A stretch of DNA of 5,052 nt from an uncultured Mesorhizobium sp. Lineage in GTDB: Bacteria; Pseudomonadota; Alphaproteobacteria; Rhizobiales; Rhizobiaceae. The stretch lies in assembly GCA_950071955.1 (NCBI GenBank), contig CATMOC010000331.1, forward strand, positions 1-5,052, given 5' to 3'. This document shows, in pieces, positions 1-5,052 of the stretch. The position numbers and the translations under genes were made by a program. Below the pieces are notes generated by a model that worked only from the letters and a program-made list of their open reading frames with translations, had not been told where the DNA came from and did not search any database. Numbering within the stretch: the first letter of the stretch is position 1; each line of letters opens with the position of its first letter.

Positions 1-245
1 TTCCTGCCCCGTTCGTCGAGAATCACGAGGGCCGCGCCGGCAGCCGCTGCTGTTTCGAGCCTCTGTGCCTCGTCGCGCTTGCGCTCGGCCGCGCTCTGCG
101 CGCGGCTCTCGGCCATTTCCGTCAATCCGGCCCATTCGAGCCCGACGGGGGGACCGGCCCTGGCGAACCGGTCGAGATAGCGGTCGGCCAGTTCCCGCTC
201 GGGGCCGGCCTTCATCCGGCCCACAGCATGAACGGCAATCTTCAT
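1..245 (-). CDS. rlmH: RlmH, 23S rRNA (pseudouridine1915-N3)-methyltransferase, N-terminal part
   Basis: RlmH is a small SPOUT-fold methyltransferase that uses S-adenosylmethionine to methylate pseudouridine 1915 in helix 69 of 23S rRNA on assembled 70S ribosomes in the cytoplasm. Only the first 81 codons are in the window. The protein begins MKIAVHAVGRMKAGPERELA, has the family's amphipathic helix with DRYLDRF at about residues 21-27, and reaches the strand ALVILDERGR at about 71-80, where the window ends. The full protein is usually about 155-160 residues, so roughly half is missing, including the SAM-binding knot; the cause is the window edge, not damage. The ATG at 245-243 follows a GGGG run four bases upstream and matches the usual family start. 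It lies 19 bp after the rsfS stop, which points to co-transcription with rsfS, a common pairing in bacteria. A stable hairpin sits directly upstream of its ribosome binding site. Confidence 0.93.
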   Translation of the reverse strand, partial: MKIAVHAVGRMKAGPERELADRYLDRFARAGPPVGLEWAGLTEMAESRAQSAAERKRDEAQRLETAAAAGAALVILDERGR

Positions 246-253
246 TCAGCCCC

Positions 254-282
254 GACGAAACAGTTCAATGAACCGTTTCGTC
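254..282 (-). promoter_or_regulatory. Stable RNA hairpin across the rsfS stop codon, next to the rlmH start
   Basis: In the minus-strand transcript, 5' arm GACGAAACGGUUC (282-270) pairs with 3' arm GAACUGUUUCGUC (266-254) around the loop AUU. This gives 13 consecutive pairs, one of them a G-U wobble that would be an A-C mismatch on the opposite strand, so the structure fits RNA in the sense direction. The 5' arm encodes the last RsfS codons, and the UGA stop straddles loop and 3' arm. The stem ends directly before GGGG-CUGA-AUG of rlmH. No U-tract follows, so it is not a classical intrinsic terminator. A role in coupling translation or protecting an mRNA end is inference. Confidence 0.6.
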
Positions 283-639
283 CTCCAGGTCCGGTGCCTG
301 CCACATCTTCTCGATGCTGTAGAACTCTCGGACTTCCGGCCGGAAGACATGCACGATCACGTCGCCGGCATCGATCAGCACCCAGTCCGCGCTGGCGAGG
401 CCTTCGACCCGGGCAGTGCCCAGTCCAGCCTCCTTCAGCGCCTTGATCAGGTGATCGGCCACGGCCGAGACATGGCGGTTCGAACGGCCTGAGGCCACGA
501 CCATGTAGTCGGCAATGCTCGATTTGCGCTGGATGTCGATGGGGACAACGTTTTCGGCCTTCGAGTCTTCGAGAGAGTCAAGGACCGTTTTCAGGGCATG
601 GGCAACACCGTTCCGGTTCAACCCAGCCAGCGAAGGCAT
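265..639 (-). CDS. rsfS: RsfS, ribosomal silencing factor
   Basis: RsfS (Iojap/RsfS family, formerly YbeB) binds ribosomal protein uL14 on the 50S subunit and blocks joining with 30S, lowering translation when nutrients are short. From the ATG at 639-637 the protein has 124 residues, usual for the family. Family signatures are the helix LDSLEDSKAENVV (about 20-32), DYMVVASGRSNRHVSAVADHL (about 44-64), the segment RVEGLASADWVLIDAGDVIVHVF (about 77-99) and the ending RPEVREFYSIEKMW (100-113), followed by an 11-residue acidic tail. A GTG at 717-715 would add 26 residues. I prefer 639 because AGAAGG lies 8 bases upstream, the family usually begins near here, the extra codons include ACA and AGA that neighbours avoid, and the candidate promoter would leave almost no leader before 717. 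The next gene is rlmH, 19 bp downstream. Confidence 0.9.
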   Translation of the reverse strand: MPSLAGLNRNGVAHALKTVLDSLEDSKAENVVPIDIQRKSSIADYMVVASGRSNRHVSAVADHLIKALKEAGLGTARVEGLASADWVLIDAGDVIVHVFRPEVREFYSIEKMWQAPDLEDETVH

Positions 640-647
640 ATTCTCAG

Positions 648-653
648 CCTTCT
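648..653 (-). promoter_or_regulatory. Ribosome binding site deciding the rsfS start
   Basis: AGAAGG on the minus strand lies 8 bases before the ATG at 639-637. No comparable site precedes the alternative GTG at 717-715, where the bases just upstream read CACCTGTCGACC. This supports the shorter RsfS. Confidence 0.55.
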
Positions 654-730
654 TCACCAAAGCTGTTCTCAGTGTCTTTCCTTTCGCATCAAGAACAACG
701 ACATCGCCGTGAATCACGGTCGACAGGTGA

Positions 731-761
731 AAGATAGGCAGAGTCCCCTAACACTTTCAAG
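731..761 (-). promoter_or_regulatory. Candidate housekeeping promoter for rsfS-rlmH
   Basis: On the minus strand CTTGAAA (761-755) is followed 17 bases later by CTATCT (737-732). This resembles the rhizobial sigma-70 pattern, CTTGAC with CTATAT about 17 bases downstream. Read in the E. coli register it is TTGAAA, 18 bases, TATCTT. Transcription would begin near 722-726, leaving a leader of roughly 85 bases before the preferred rsfS start at 639. It lies in the gap after the transporter gene, where an independent promoter for rsfS would be expected. Only the sequence match supports it. Confidence 0.45.
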
Positions 762-762
762 A

Positions 763-788
763 CACGCCGCCTTCACATTCCGGGCGTG
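763..788 (-). terminator. Weak hairpin after the transporter gene, possible terminator
   Basis: On the minus strand CACGCC (788-783) can pair with GGCGTG (768-763) across a 14-base loop, starting 6 bases after the transporter's stop codon. The following bases, TCTTGAAAG, are not a T-tract, so an efficient intrinsic terminator is doubtful. It may be incidental in GC-rich DNA. Confidence 0.2.
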
Positions 789-794
789 CCAGTT

Positions 795-2087
795 CTACCG
801 CGAGCGGGAGGGGCCTTCGTCCGCCGGCGCGAAGGCCAGTTCCGCGGCCGGAGGCGTGTGGGCGGACAACGGGGCGAAGTCTCCGCTCTCGGCCACCGGC
901 ACCGCCTGCGTCTGTGTCAGCCGCCACAGCACGAAACTCCCGAACGCGAGCGCGATCACGATGGCGATGACGATGAAGGCCCCGGTCCCGACGATCGCCG
1001 TGAGCGCGGTGGCCATGCCGGGAATGAGAAAGCCGGACAGCGACCAGGCGAACAGCATCGTGCTCGCCAGCACGACCAGATCGCCCTTTTCGGCGCGATC
1101 ATTCGCATGGGCGCTGGAGATCGAGTAGATCGATTCGGTGGCGCCGCTCCACATCATGTAGACCACGATCATCCACCAGAAGACCGAGCCGTCCGCGCCC
1201 GTCGCCAGGAGACCGGCGCCGATCACGATACCCGAGGCCGCGACCAGCACGTAGCGGCGGTCGGTGCGGTCGGAGACCCAGCCGAGCGGCAGCTGCACGA
1301 TCAGCGTGCCGAGCGGCATGGCCAGCAGCAGCAGGGCGACGTCGTTCTTTCCAAAGCCGATGGCGGTCGCGTGGATCGGCGCGAAGCCGGCCACCATCAT
1401 CGACAGTCCGCCGACCGCGAGCATGCCGGCCAGCCCGACCGGCGAGATGGCCCATGCGCGCCTGAGCGCGATGGATGCAATCGGCGGGGGCGGCGGCGTC
1501 CTCAAACGTGTCAGCCCGACGGGAATGATGGAAACTGCAGCGAAGGCAACGGCAAGCACCGGCGCGGCGTTGGTCATGGCGTCGATGAAGGACAGGAGGA
1601 ACGACCCCATGCCCAGCCCGACGATGTAGCTCATGTAGAAGGTCGCGGTGACGCGCCCGCGGATATCGTTCTCCACGACGTCGTTGAGCCAGCTCTGCGC
1701 CACGATGAACAGGCCCGATATGGCAAAGCCGTAGAGCACCCGCGCCACGATCCAGAGCCAGGGGTCGACGGTCACGCCGACCGCGACATTCGACAGGATG
1801 ATCAGCGCCGAAAAGGTCATGAAGGCGCGCGCATGGCCGACGCGATTGACCATGCGCCCGGTGAGGAAGCACCCGGCCATGCCACCGGCGGACAGGCCGG
1901 TCAGTATCAGGCCGGCCCAGGTCGGCGGCAGGCCTTCCGCGCCGAGACGCACGGGAATGAACGCGAACATCAGGCCGTTGCCGATGGCGACCAGCGCCGA
2001 CGACAGGATGACGCTGGCGATCGCCGTCAGCGGCGCTGGCAGCGCCTCGGCGGCTGTGTCTTGATCGTTGGAAGCTGAGGCGCTCAT
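795..2087 (-). CDS. MFS transporter, YcaD-like
   Basis: This is an inner-membrane secondary transporter of the major facilitator superfamily. From the ATG at 2087-2085 it has 430 residues with about twelve hydrophobic segments in two halves. The first begins near residue 20 (LTAIASVILSSALVAIGNGL). The loop 2-3 motif A is GRMVNRVGHAR at 77-87, and its second-half counterpart GWVSDRTDRR is at 269-278. SWLND at 132-136 followed by RGRV at 143-146 resembles the YcaD-type subgroup. A central cytoplasmic loop contains five prolines (198-202), and a hydrophilic tail of about 40 residues, rich in Ala and Pro, ends the protein. The substrate cannot be told from the sequence; drug or metabolite efflux is a guess. 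A GTG at 2111-2109 would add eight residues, and neither start has a strong ribosome binding site. It lies between nadD and rsfS, and its base composition looks like its neighbours', so recent foreign origin is not evident. Confidence 0.88.
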   Translation of the reverse strand: MSASASNDQDTAAEALPAPLTAIASVILSSALVAIGNGLMFAFIPVRLGAEGLPPTWAGLILTGLSAGGMAGCFLTGRMVNRVGHARAFMTFSALIILSNVAVGVTVDPWLWIVARVLYGFAISGLFIVAQSWLNDVVENDIRGRVTATFYMSYIVGLGMGSFLLSFIDAMTNAAPVLAVAFAAVSIIPVGLTRLRTPPPPPIASIALRRAWAISPVGLAGMLAVGGLSMMVAGFAPIHATAIGFGKNDVALLLLAMPLGTLIVQLPLGWVSDRTDRRYVLVAASGIVIGAGLLATGADGSVFWWMIVVYMMWSGATESIYSISSAHANDRAEKGDLVVLASTMLFAWSLSGFLIPGMATALTAIVGTGAFIVIAIVIALAFGSFVLWRLTQTQAVPVAESGDFAPLSAHTPPAAELAFAPADEGPSRSR

Positions 2088-2152
2088 CGTCAGGCACAAT
2101 GTCGGTTTCACATCCCGCCGAATGCGACGAAAGCGGCAGAAACTGTCCCGAA

Positions 2153-2171
2153 CCGGACGACGCTTCGCCGG
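2153..2171 (-). terminator. Small GC-rich hairpin just after nadD, possible terminator
   Basis: On the minus strand CCGGCGA (2171-2165) pairs with TCG-T-CCGG (2160-2153), a seven-pair stem with one bulged T and the loop AGCG, starting one base after the nadD stop codon. Only two T residues follow, so termination would be weak. The remaining 65 bases of the gap before the transporter (2088-2152) show no convincing promoter or reading frame. Confidence 0.2.
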
Positions 2172-2172
2172 C

Positions 2173-2799
2173 TCAGTCCCGCGGTAGGCCGTTGCGCAGG
2201 GCGGTCGAAGAAAGGGACGACCGCGGCCCGTGGATGAAGGTCCAGGCGGGAGCCTGCATGCGCGCCAGTTTCGGCGCCTCGTCCTCGTCGACGCGTGAGC
2301 GCGCGAAGGTCTTGGCCATGACGGAGGAGAGGAACGCGAGCGTCGAGCCGGGGCGGTCGATCACGGCGATCGGGAACGTGGCGGCGATCGCCCGCCAGCG
2401 CTGCCAGCGGTGGAAGGTCGCCAGGCTGTCGGCGCCCATGACCCAGACGAAATGGACGCCGGGATTGCGTTCCTTCACCAGCGCCAGCGTCTCGGCGGTG
2501 TAGCGGATGCGCCAGGCGGCTTCGAACGCGGTGACCTTGACGCGGGGATCGTGCATGAGCGCCTGCGACCGCGCGATCCGATCGCCGAGCGGTGCGAGTT
2601 CGCTTGCGTTCTTCAGCGGGTTGCCCGGCGTCACCATCCACCACAGCTGGTCGAGCCGCAGGCGCCTCAGTGCGATCTCGGCGGCCAGCGCGTGCCCGCG
2701 GTGGGGAGGGTTGAACGAACCGCCGAACAGCCCGACGGCCATGCCCTTCTCGACATGTGGCATGCGCAGATACGCGTTGCTCAAGCGATCGAGACTCAT
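2173..2799 (-). CDS. nadD: NadD, nicotinate-nucleotide adenylyltransferase
   Basis: NadD transfers AMP from ATP to nicotinate mononucleotide, giving deamido-NAD in the essential late part of NAD synthesis. From the ATG at 2799-2797 the protein has 208 residues, close to the usual 190-215. The nucleotidyltransferase HxGH signature is complete in GGSFNPPHRGH (26-36). Further family landmarks are WWMVTPGNPLK (53-63), FVWVMGADSLATFHRWQRW (117-135) and the C-terminal SSTALR (197-202), the variant here of the ISSTxIR phosphate-binding motif. The stretch LRMPHVEKGMAVGLFGG is typical of rhizobial NadD. An ATG at 2817-2815 would add six residues. I prefer 2799 because GAGTGG stands 8 bases upstream, while the purine-rich GGCGGGA before 2817 touches the start codon. 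The start overlaps the TGA that ends the toxin-like relic upstream. It lies 81 bp after proA and is probably co-transcribed with it. Confidence 0.93.
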   Translation of the reverse strand: MSLDRLSNAYLRMPHVEKGMAVGLFGGSFNPPHRGHALAAEIALRRLRLDQLWWMVTPGNPLKNASELAPLGDRIARSQALMHDPRVKVTAFEAAWRIRYTAETLALVKERNPGVHFVWVMGADSLATFHRWQRWRAIAATFPIAVIDRPGSTLAFLSSVMAKTFARSRVDEDEAPKLARMQAPAWTFIHGPRSSLSSTALRNGLPRD

Positions 2800-2879
2800 T
2801 GCGCAGGCCACTCGCATTCCCGCCAGTCGCGGCGGCCGTGGATTGCCCGCAGGATTGTCACGCGCTCGTCCGGACGGAC
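2796..2879 (-). pseudogene. Relic resembling the C-terminus of a ParE/RelE-family toxin
   Basis: A frame different from both proA and nadD reads VRPDERV followed by TILRAIHGRRDW, then RECEWPAQ and TGA. ParE/RelE-type toxins of type II toxin-antitoxin systems commonly end with a strand and motif of the form I-L-R-h-x-H-G-x-R-D-W, so the 27 codons look like the last third of such a protein. The frame is closed upstream by TAA at 2909-2907 inside proA, and no antitoxin or toxin N-terminus is present, so a working toxin cannot be made. A 21-codon reading from the GTG at 2861 is possible but I see no support for it. Its TGA overlaps the nadD ATG as ATGA. The identification rests on a short motif recalled from the family and could be chance in GC-rich DNA. 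Confidence 0.42.
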
Positions 2880-2880
2880 C

Positions 2881-4167
2881 TCACGGTCGTACCTGCCCCG
2901 TGCCCCTTACGCGATACTTGAACGAAGTCAGCTGTTCGACGCCCACCGGTCCGCGCGCGTGCATGCGGCCGGTCGCGATGCCGATCTCGGCGCCCATGCC
3001 GAACTCGCCACCATCGGCGAACTGGGTAGACGCGTTGTGGAGCAGGATCGCCGAGTCGATCTCGTTGAAGAACCGCTCGACCGCGGCCGCGTCCTCGGCG
3101 ACGATCGCCTCGGTGTGGTGCGAGGAATGGGCTTCGATGTGCTCGATCGCGTCCGCGACGCCGTCGACCAGCTTCACCGAGATGATCGCGTCGAGATACT
3201 CCGTCGTCCAGTCCGCATCGGTCGCGGCCTTCGCTTCCGGATAGAACTCGCGCGTCTCCTCGTCGGCCCTGATCTCGCAGCCGGCCGCCGCCAGGGCTTT
3301 TAGGATCGGCAGGAGGTGGGTGTCCGCGCAGGCGCGGTCGACCAGCAGCGTCTCGGCGGCGCCGCAGATGCCGGTGCGCCGCATCTTGGCATTGACGGCG
3401 ATCTTCACGGCCATGTCGAGATCGGCAGACTTGTCGACGTAGAGATGGCAGATGCCTTCCAGGTGCGCGAAGACCGGCACCCGCGCCTCGGTCTGCACCC
3501 GCTCGACGAGGCCGCGCCCGCCGCGCGGGATGATCACGTCGATGTTTCCGCCGAGCCCCTTCAGCATTTCGCCGACCGCCGCGCGGTCGGTCACCGGCAC
3601 GAGCTGGATCGCATCCTCGGGAAGTCCGGCGGCCCGCAAGCCCTCCGCTAGGCAGGCATGGATCGCCGCCGACGAATTCGAAGAGTCCGAACCGGCGCGC
3701 AGGATCACGGCATTGCCGGCCTTGACGCAGAGTGCGCCGGCGTCTGCCGTGACGTTCGGCCGGCTCTCGAAGATGACGCCGATCACGCCGAGCGGCGTGC
3801 GCACGCGCTCGATGTGCAACCCGTTCGGGCGGTCCCACGCGGCGATGACCTCGCCGATCGGATCCTTCAGCTCGGCGATGGCACGCACCCCGTCGGCCAT
3901 GGCGCGGATGCGTTCGGGCGTCAGCTTCAGCCGATCGAGGAAGGAAGCGGCGAGGCCGTTCTCCTCGCCCTGCGCCATGCCGAGCCCGTTGGCTTCCATG
4001 ATCGCCGCCTTGTTGCGCAGGAGCGCGTCGGCCATGGCAAGGAGGGCCGTATGCTTGCGCTCCGCGCTGGCCATCGCCAGCGGCCGGGCGGCGGCGCGCG
4101 CCTTGCGGCCGATTTCCGCCATCATTGCCGTGACGTCTTCGCTCGATCTCTCGTTTCTCGTCAGCAT
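2881..4167 (-). CDS. proA: ProA, gamma-glutamyl phosphate reductase
   Basis: ProA reduces gamma-glutamyl phosphate with NADPH to glutamate-5-semialdehyde, the second step of proline synthesis, in the cytoplasm with ProB. The 428 residues match the usual 415-430 and fill the aldehyde dehydrogenase fold. Clear family landmarks are [19 protein letters not shown] (121-139), the nucleotide-binding stretch [17 protein letters not shown] (149-165), IPRGGRGL (213-220), [11 protein letters not shown] (235-245) and [13 protein letters not shown] (263-275), in which Cys268 is the expected catalytic thiol. HSSHHTEAI (347-355) and [27 protein letters not shown] (383-409) complete the active site region. 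The C-terminus [16 protein letters not shown] is typical of rhizobial ProA, so the gene is intact. The ATG at 4167-4165 is four bases after the proB stop with AGGA 8 bases upstream, so the two genes are translationally coupled. Confidence 0.97.
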   Translation of the reverse strand: MLTRNERSSEDVTAMMAEIGRKARAAARPLAMASAERKHTALLAMADALLRNKAAIMEANGLGMAQGEENGLAASFLDRLKLTPERIRAMADGVRAIAELKDPIGEVIAAWDRPNGLHIERVRTPLGVIGVIFESRPNVTADAGALCVKAGNAVILRAGSDSSNSSAAIHACLAEGLRAAGLPEDAIQLVPVTDRAAVGEMLKGLGGNIDVIIPRGGRGLVERVQTEARVPVFAHLEGICHLYVDKSADLDMAVKIAVNAKMRRTGICGAAETLLVDRACADTHLLPILKALAAAGCEIRADEETREFYPEAKAATDADWTTEYLDAIISVKLVDGVADAIEHIEAHSSHHTEAIVAEDAAAVERFFNEIDSAILLHNASTQFADGGEFGMGAEIGIATGRMHARGPVGVEQLTSFKYRVRGTGQVRP

Positions 4168-4171
4168 GGCG

Positions 4172-5052
4172 TCAGTCCTGGGGCTCCATCCGGGAGGCGC
4201 TTTGCGTCACCACGAGGTCGTCGCGGTGGATCATGGCGGCGCGGCCTTCGTAACCGAGCACGCCCGCGATCTCGTTGCTGCGCAGGCCGGCGATCCTTAC
4301 GGCATCCGCGGCGTCGTAGGCAACCAGACCGCGCGCGATCTCGCGGCCTTCGGGCGCAAGGACCGCGACCGTGTCGCCGCGTGCGAAGCTGCCCTCGACG
4401 CGCCTGACGCCGGCCGGCAGCAGCGACTTTCCGGCCATCAGGGCGCCGACCGCGCCCGCGTCCACGGTCAGCCATCCGGCCGGCTCCAGATTGCCGGCAA
4501 TCCAGGTCTTGTATCCGCGCACCGGGTTGGCGCTCGGCCTGAAGAAGGTCGCACGCTCGCCCCGGTCGATCGCCGAGAGCGGGTTGAGCCGCGTTCCGGA
4601 GGTGATGATCATCGCCGTGCCCGCGGTGGTGGCGATCTTGCCAGCGTCCAGCTTTGTGCGCATGCCGCCGCGCGAGAGCTCGGAAGCCGCCGCACCCGCC
4701 ATGGCCTCGATCTCCGGCGTGATGCGGTCGACGACGGGAATGAACTCGGCACCGGGATCGAGCGCCGGCGGCGCGGTGTAGAGCCCGTCTATGTCCGACA
4801 GAAGCACCAGGAGATCGGCCGTCATCATCGTCGCCACCCGCGCCGCCAGGCGGTCGTTGTCGCCGTAGCGGATCTCCGAGGTCGCAACCGTGTCGTTCTC
4901 GTTGATGACAGGGACGGCCTTCATCCTCAGAAGGGTGGCGATGGTCGCGCGCGCATTGAGGTAGCGCCGCCGCTCCTCGGTGTCGCCGAGCGTCACCAGG
5001 ACCTGTCCCGAGGTCAGGGAATGGCGGCCGAGTTCCTCCGCCCACGCGCCGG
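4172..5052 (-). CDS. proB: ProB, glutamate 5-kinase, lacking its N-terminus
   Basis: ProB phosphorylates L-glutamate with ATP to gamma-glutamyl phosphate, the first and usually proline-inhibited step of proline synthesis. The window holds 292 residues plus stop of an expected 370-380; about 80 N-terminal residues, with the first ATP-binding glycine loop, lie beyond the edge. The visible part starts [20 protein letters not shown] and continues through [20 protein letters not shown] (50-69, substrate and phosphate binding), [10 protein letters not shown] (83-92) and the kinase motif [12 protein letters not shown] (127-138). After a linker comes a C-terminal PUA domain at about 190-285, ending with [17 protein letters not shown]. 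The two-domain kinase-plus-PUA layout is that of the E. coli type. A GTG at 4996 is not the start, because conserved ProB sequence continues upstream in frame. proA follows after four bases. Confidence 0.96.
   Translation of the reverse strand, partial: GAWAEELGRHSLTSGQVLVTLGDTEERRRYLNARATIATLLRMKAVPVINENDTVATSEIRYGDNDRLAARVATMMTADLLVLLSDIDGLYTAPPALDPGAEFIPVVDRITPEIEAMAGAAASELSRGGMRTKLDAGKIATTAGTAMIITSGTRLNPLSAIDRGERATFFRPSANPVRGYKTWIAGNLEPAGWLTVDAGAVGALMAGKSLLPAGVRRVEGSFARGDTVAVLAPEGREIARGLVAYDAADAVRIAGLRSNEIAGVLGYEGRAAMIHRDDLVVTQSASRMEPQD
4176..4179 (-). promoter_or_regulatory. proA ribosome binding site within the proB end
   Basis: AGGA on the minus strand lies 8 bases before the proA ATG and sits inside the last proB codons, CAG GAC TGA. 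Ribosomes finishing proB would therefore be placed at the proA start, which fits equal production of two enzymes that share a labile intermediate. Confidence 0.6.

Noticed and set aside
786..2078. A 430-codon plus-strand open frame opposite the transporter gene
   Set aside because: Its translation is dominated by Arg, His, Asp, Gly and Gln without any recognisable domain, the usual result of reading the complement of a GC-rich membrane protein gene. The minus-strand frame has MFS motifs and clear hydrophobic segments.
2867..2876. Perfect 10-bp palindrome CGTCCGGACG just after the proA stop
   Set aside because: Short, with no T-tract and no spaced partner; such palindromes are common by chance at this GC content, and it lies in the toxin-like frame.
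2410..3303. Long plus-strand open frame across nadD, the gap and proA
   Set aside because: It crosses two well-recognised genes in antisense and has no family features; GC-rich DNA readily gives such frames.
2858..3838. Long minus-strand frame inside proA in another register
   Set aside because: Arg- and Gly-rich shadow of proA with no motifs; proA itself has all of its catalytic landmarks.
3658..4407. Plus-strand open frame opposite the proA/proB junction
   Set aside because: Antisense to two confidently identified enzymes, with low-complexity Arg-rich translation and no ribosome binding site of note.
4994..4996. GTG as a possible start of a shortened proB
   Set aside because: The same frame runs upstream to the window edge and encodes [18 protein letters not shown], typical internal ProB sequence, so the gene is cut by the window rather than starting here.

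Overview
The window is a GC-rich alphaproteobacterial chromosome segment, and all genes lie on the minus strand. Read in the direction of transcription (high to low coordinates) the order is proB (5'-truncated by the window edge), proA, nadD, an MFS transporter gene, rsfS and rlmH (3'-truncated by the window edge). The proB-proA-nadD-rsfS-rlmH order, the rhizobial-type protein sequences (for example the NadD N-terminus around MPHVEKGMAVGLFGGSFNPPH and the ProA C-terminus ending GTGQVRP) and the base composition suggest Hyphomicrobiales (Rhizobiales), perhaps near Phyllobacteriaceae. The family placement is inference.

Region by region: 4172-5052 holds the C-terminal three quarters of glutamate 5-kinase, and 2881-4167 holds gamma-glutamyl phosphate reductase. 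The two are separated by 4 bp, share an overlapping ribosome binding site, and catalyse the first two steps of proline synthesis. The short gap 2796-2880 contains an open frame in another register that reads like the end of a ParE/RelE-type toxin, probably a gene relic. 2173-2799 is nicotinate-nucleotide adenylyltransferase (NAD synthesis). 795-2087 is a 12-helix MFS transporter sitting between nadD and rsfS, which are adjacent in the rhizobial arrangement I know. The gap 640-794 carries a weak hairpin, a good candidate housekeeping promoter and a probable rsfS leader. 265-639 is the ribosomal silencing factor RsfS, and 1-245 is the start of the 23S rRNA methyltransferase RlmH. A strong 13-bp RNA hairpin covers the rsfS stop codon and ends just before the rlmH ribosome binding site.

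Functionally this is mostly a housekeeping block: proline synthesis, NAD synthesis and ribosome maintenance. I see no mobile element, CRISPR array, tRNA or rRNA gene. The points worth a second look are the toxin-like relic, the rsfS/rlmH hairpin, the rsfS promoter with nearby GANTC sites, and the interposed transporter.
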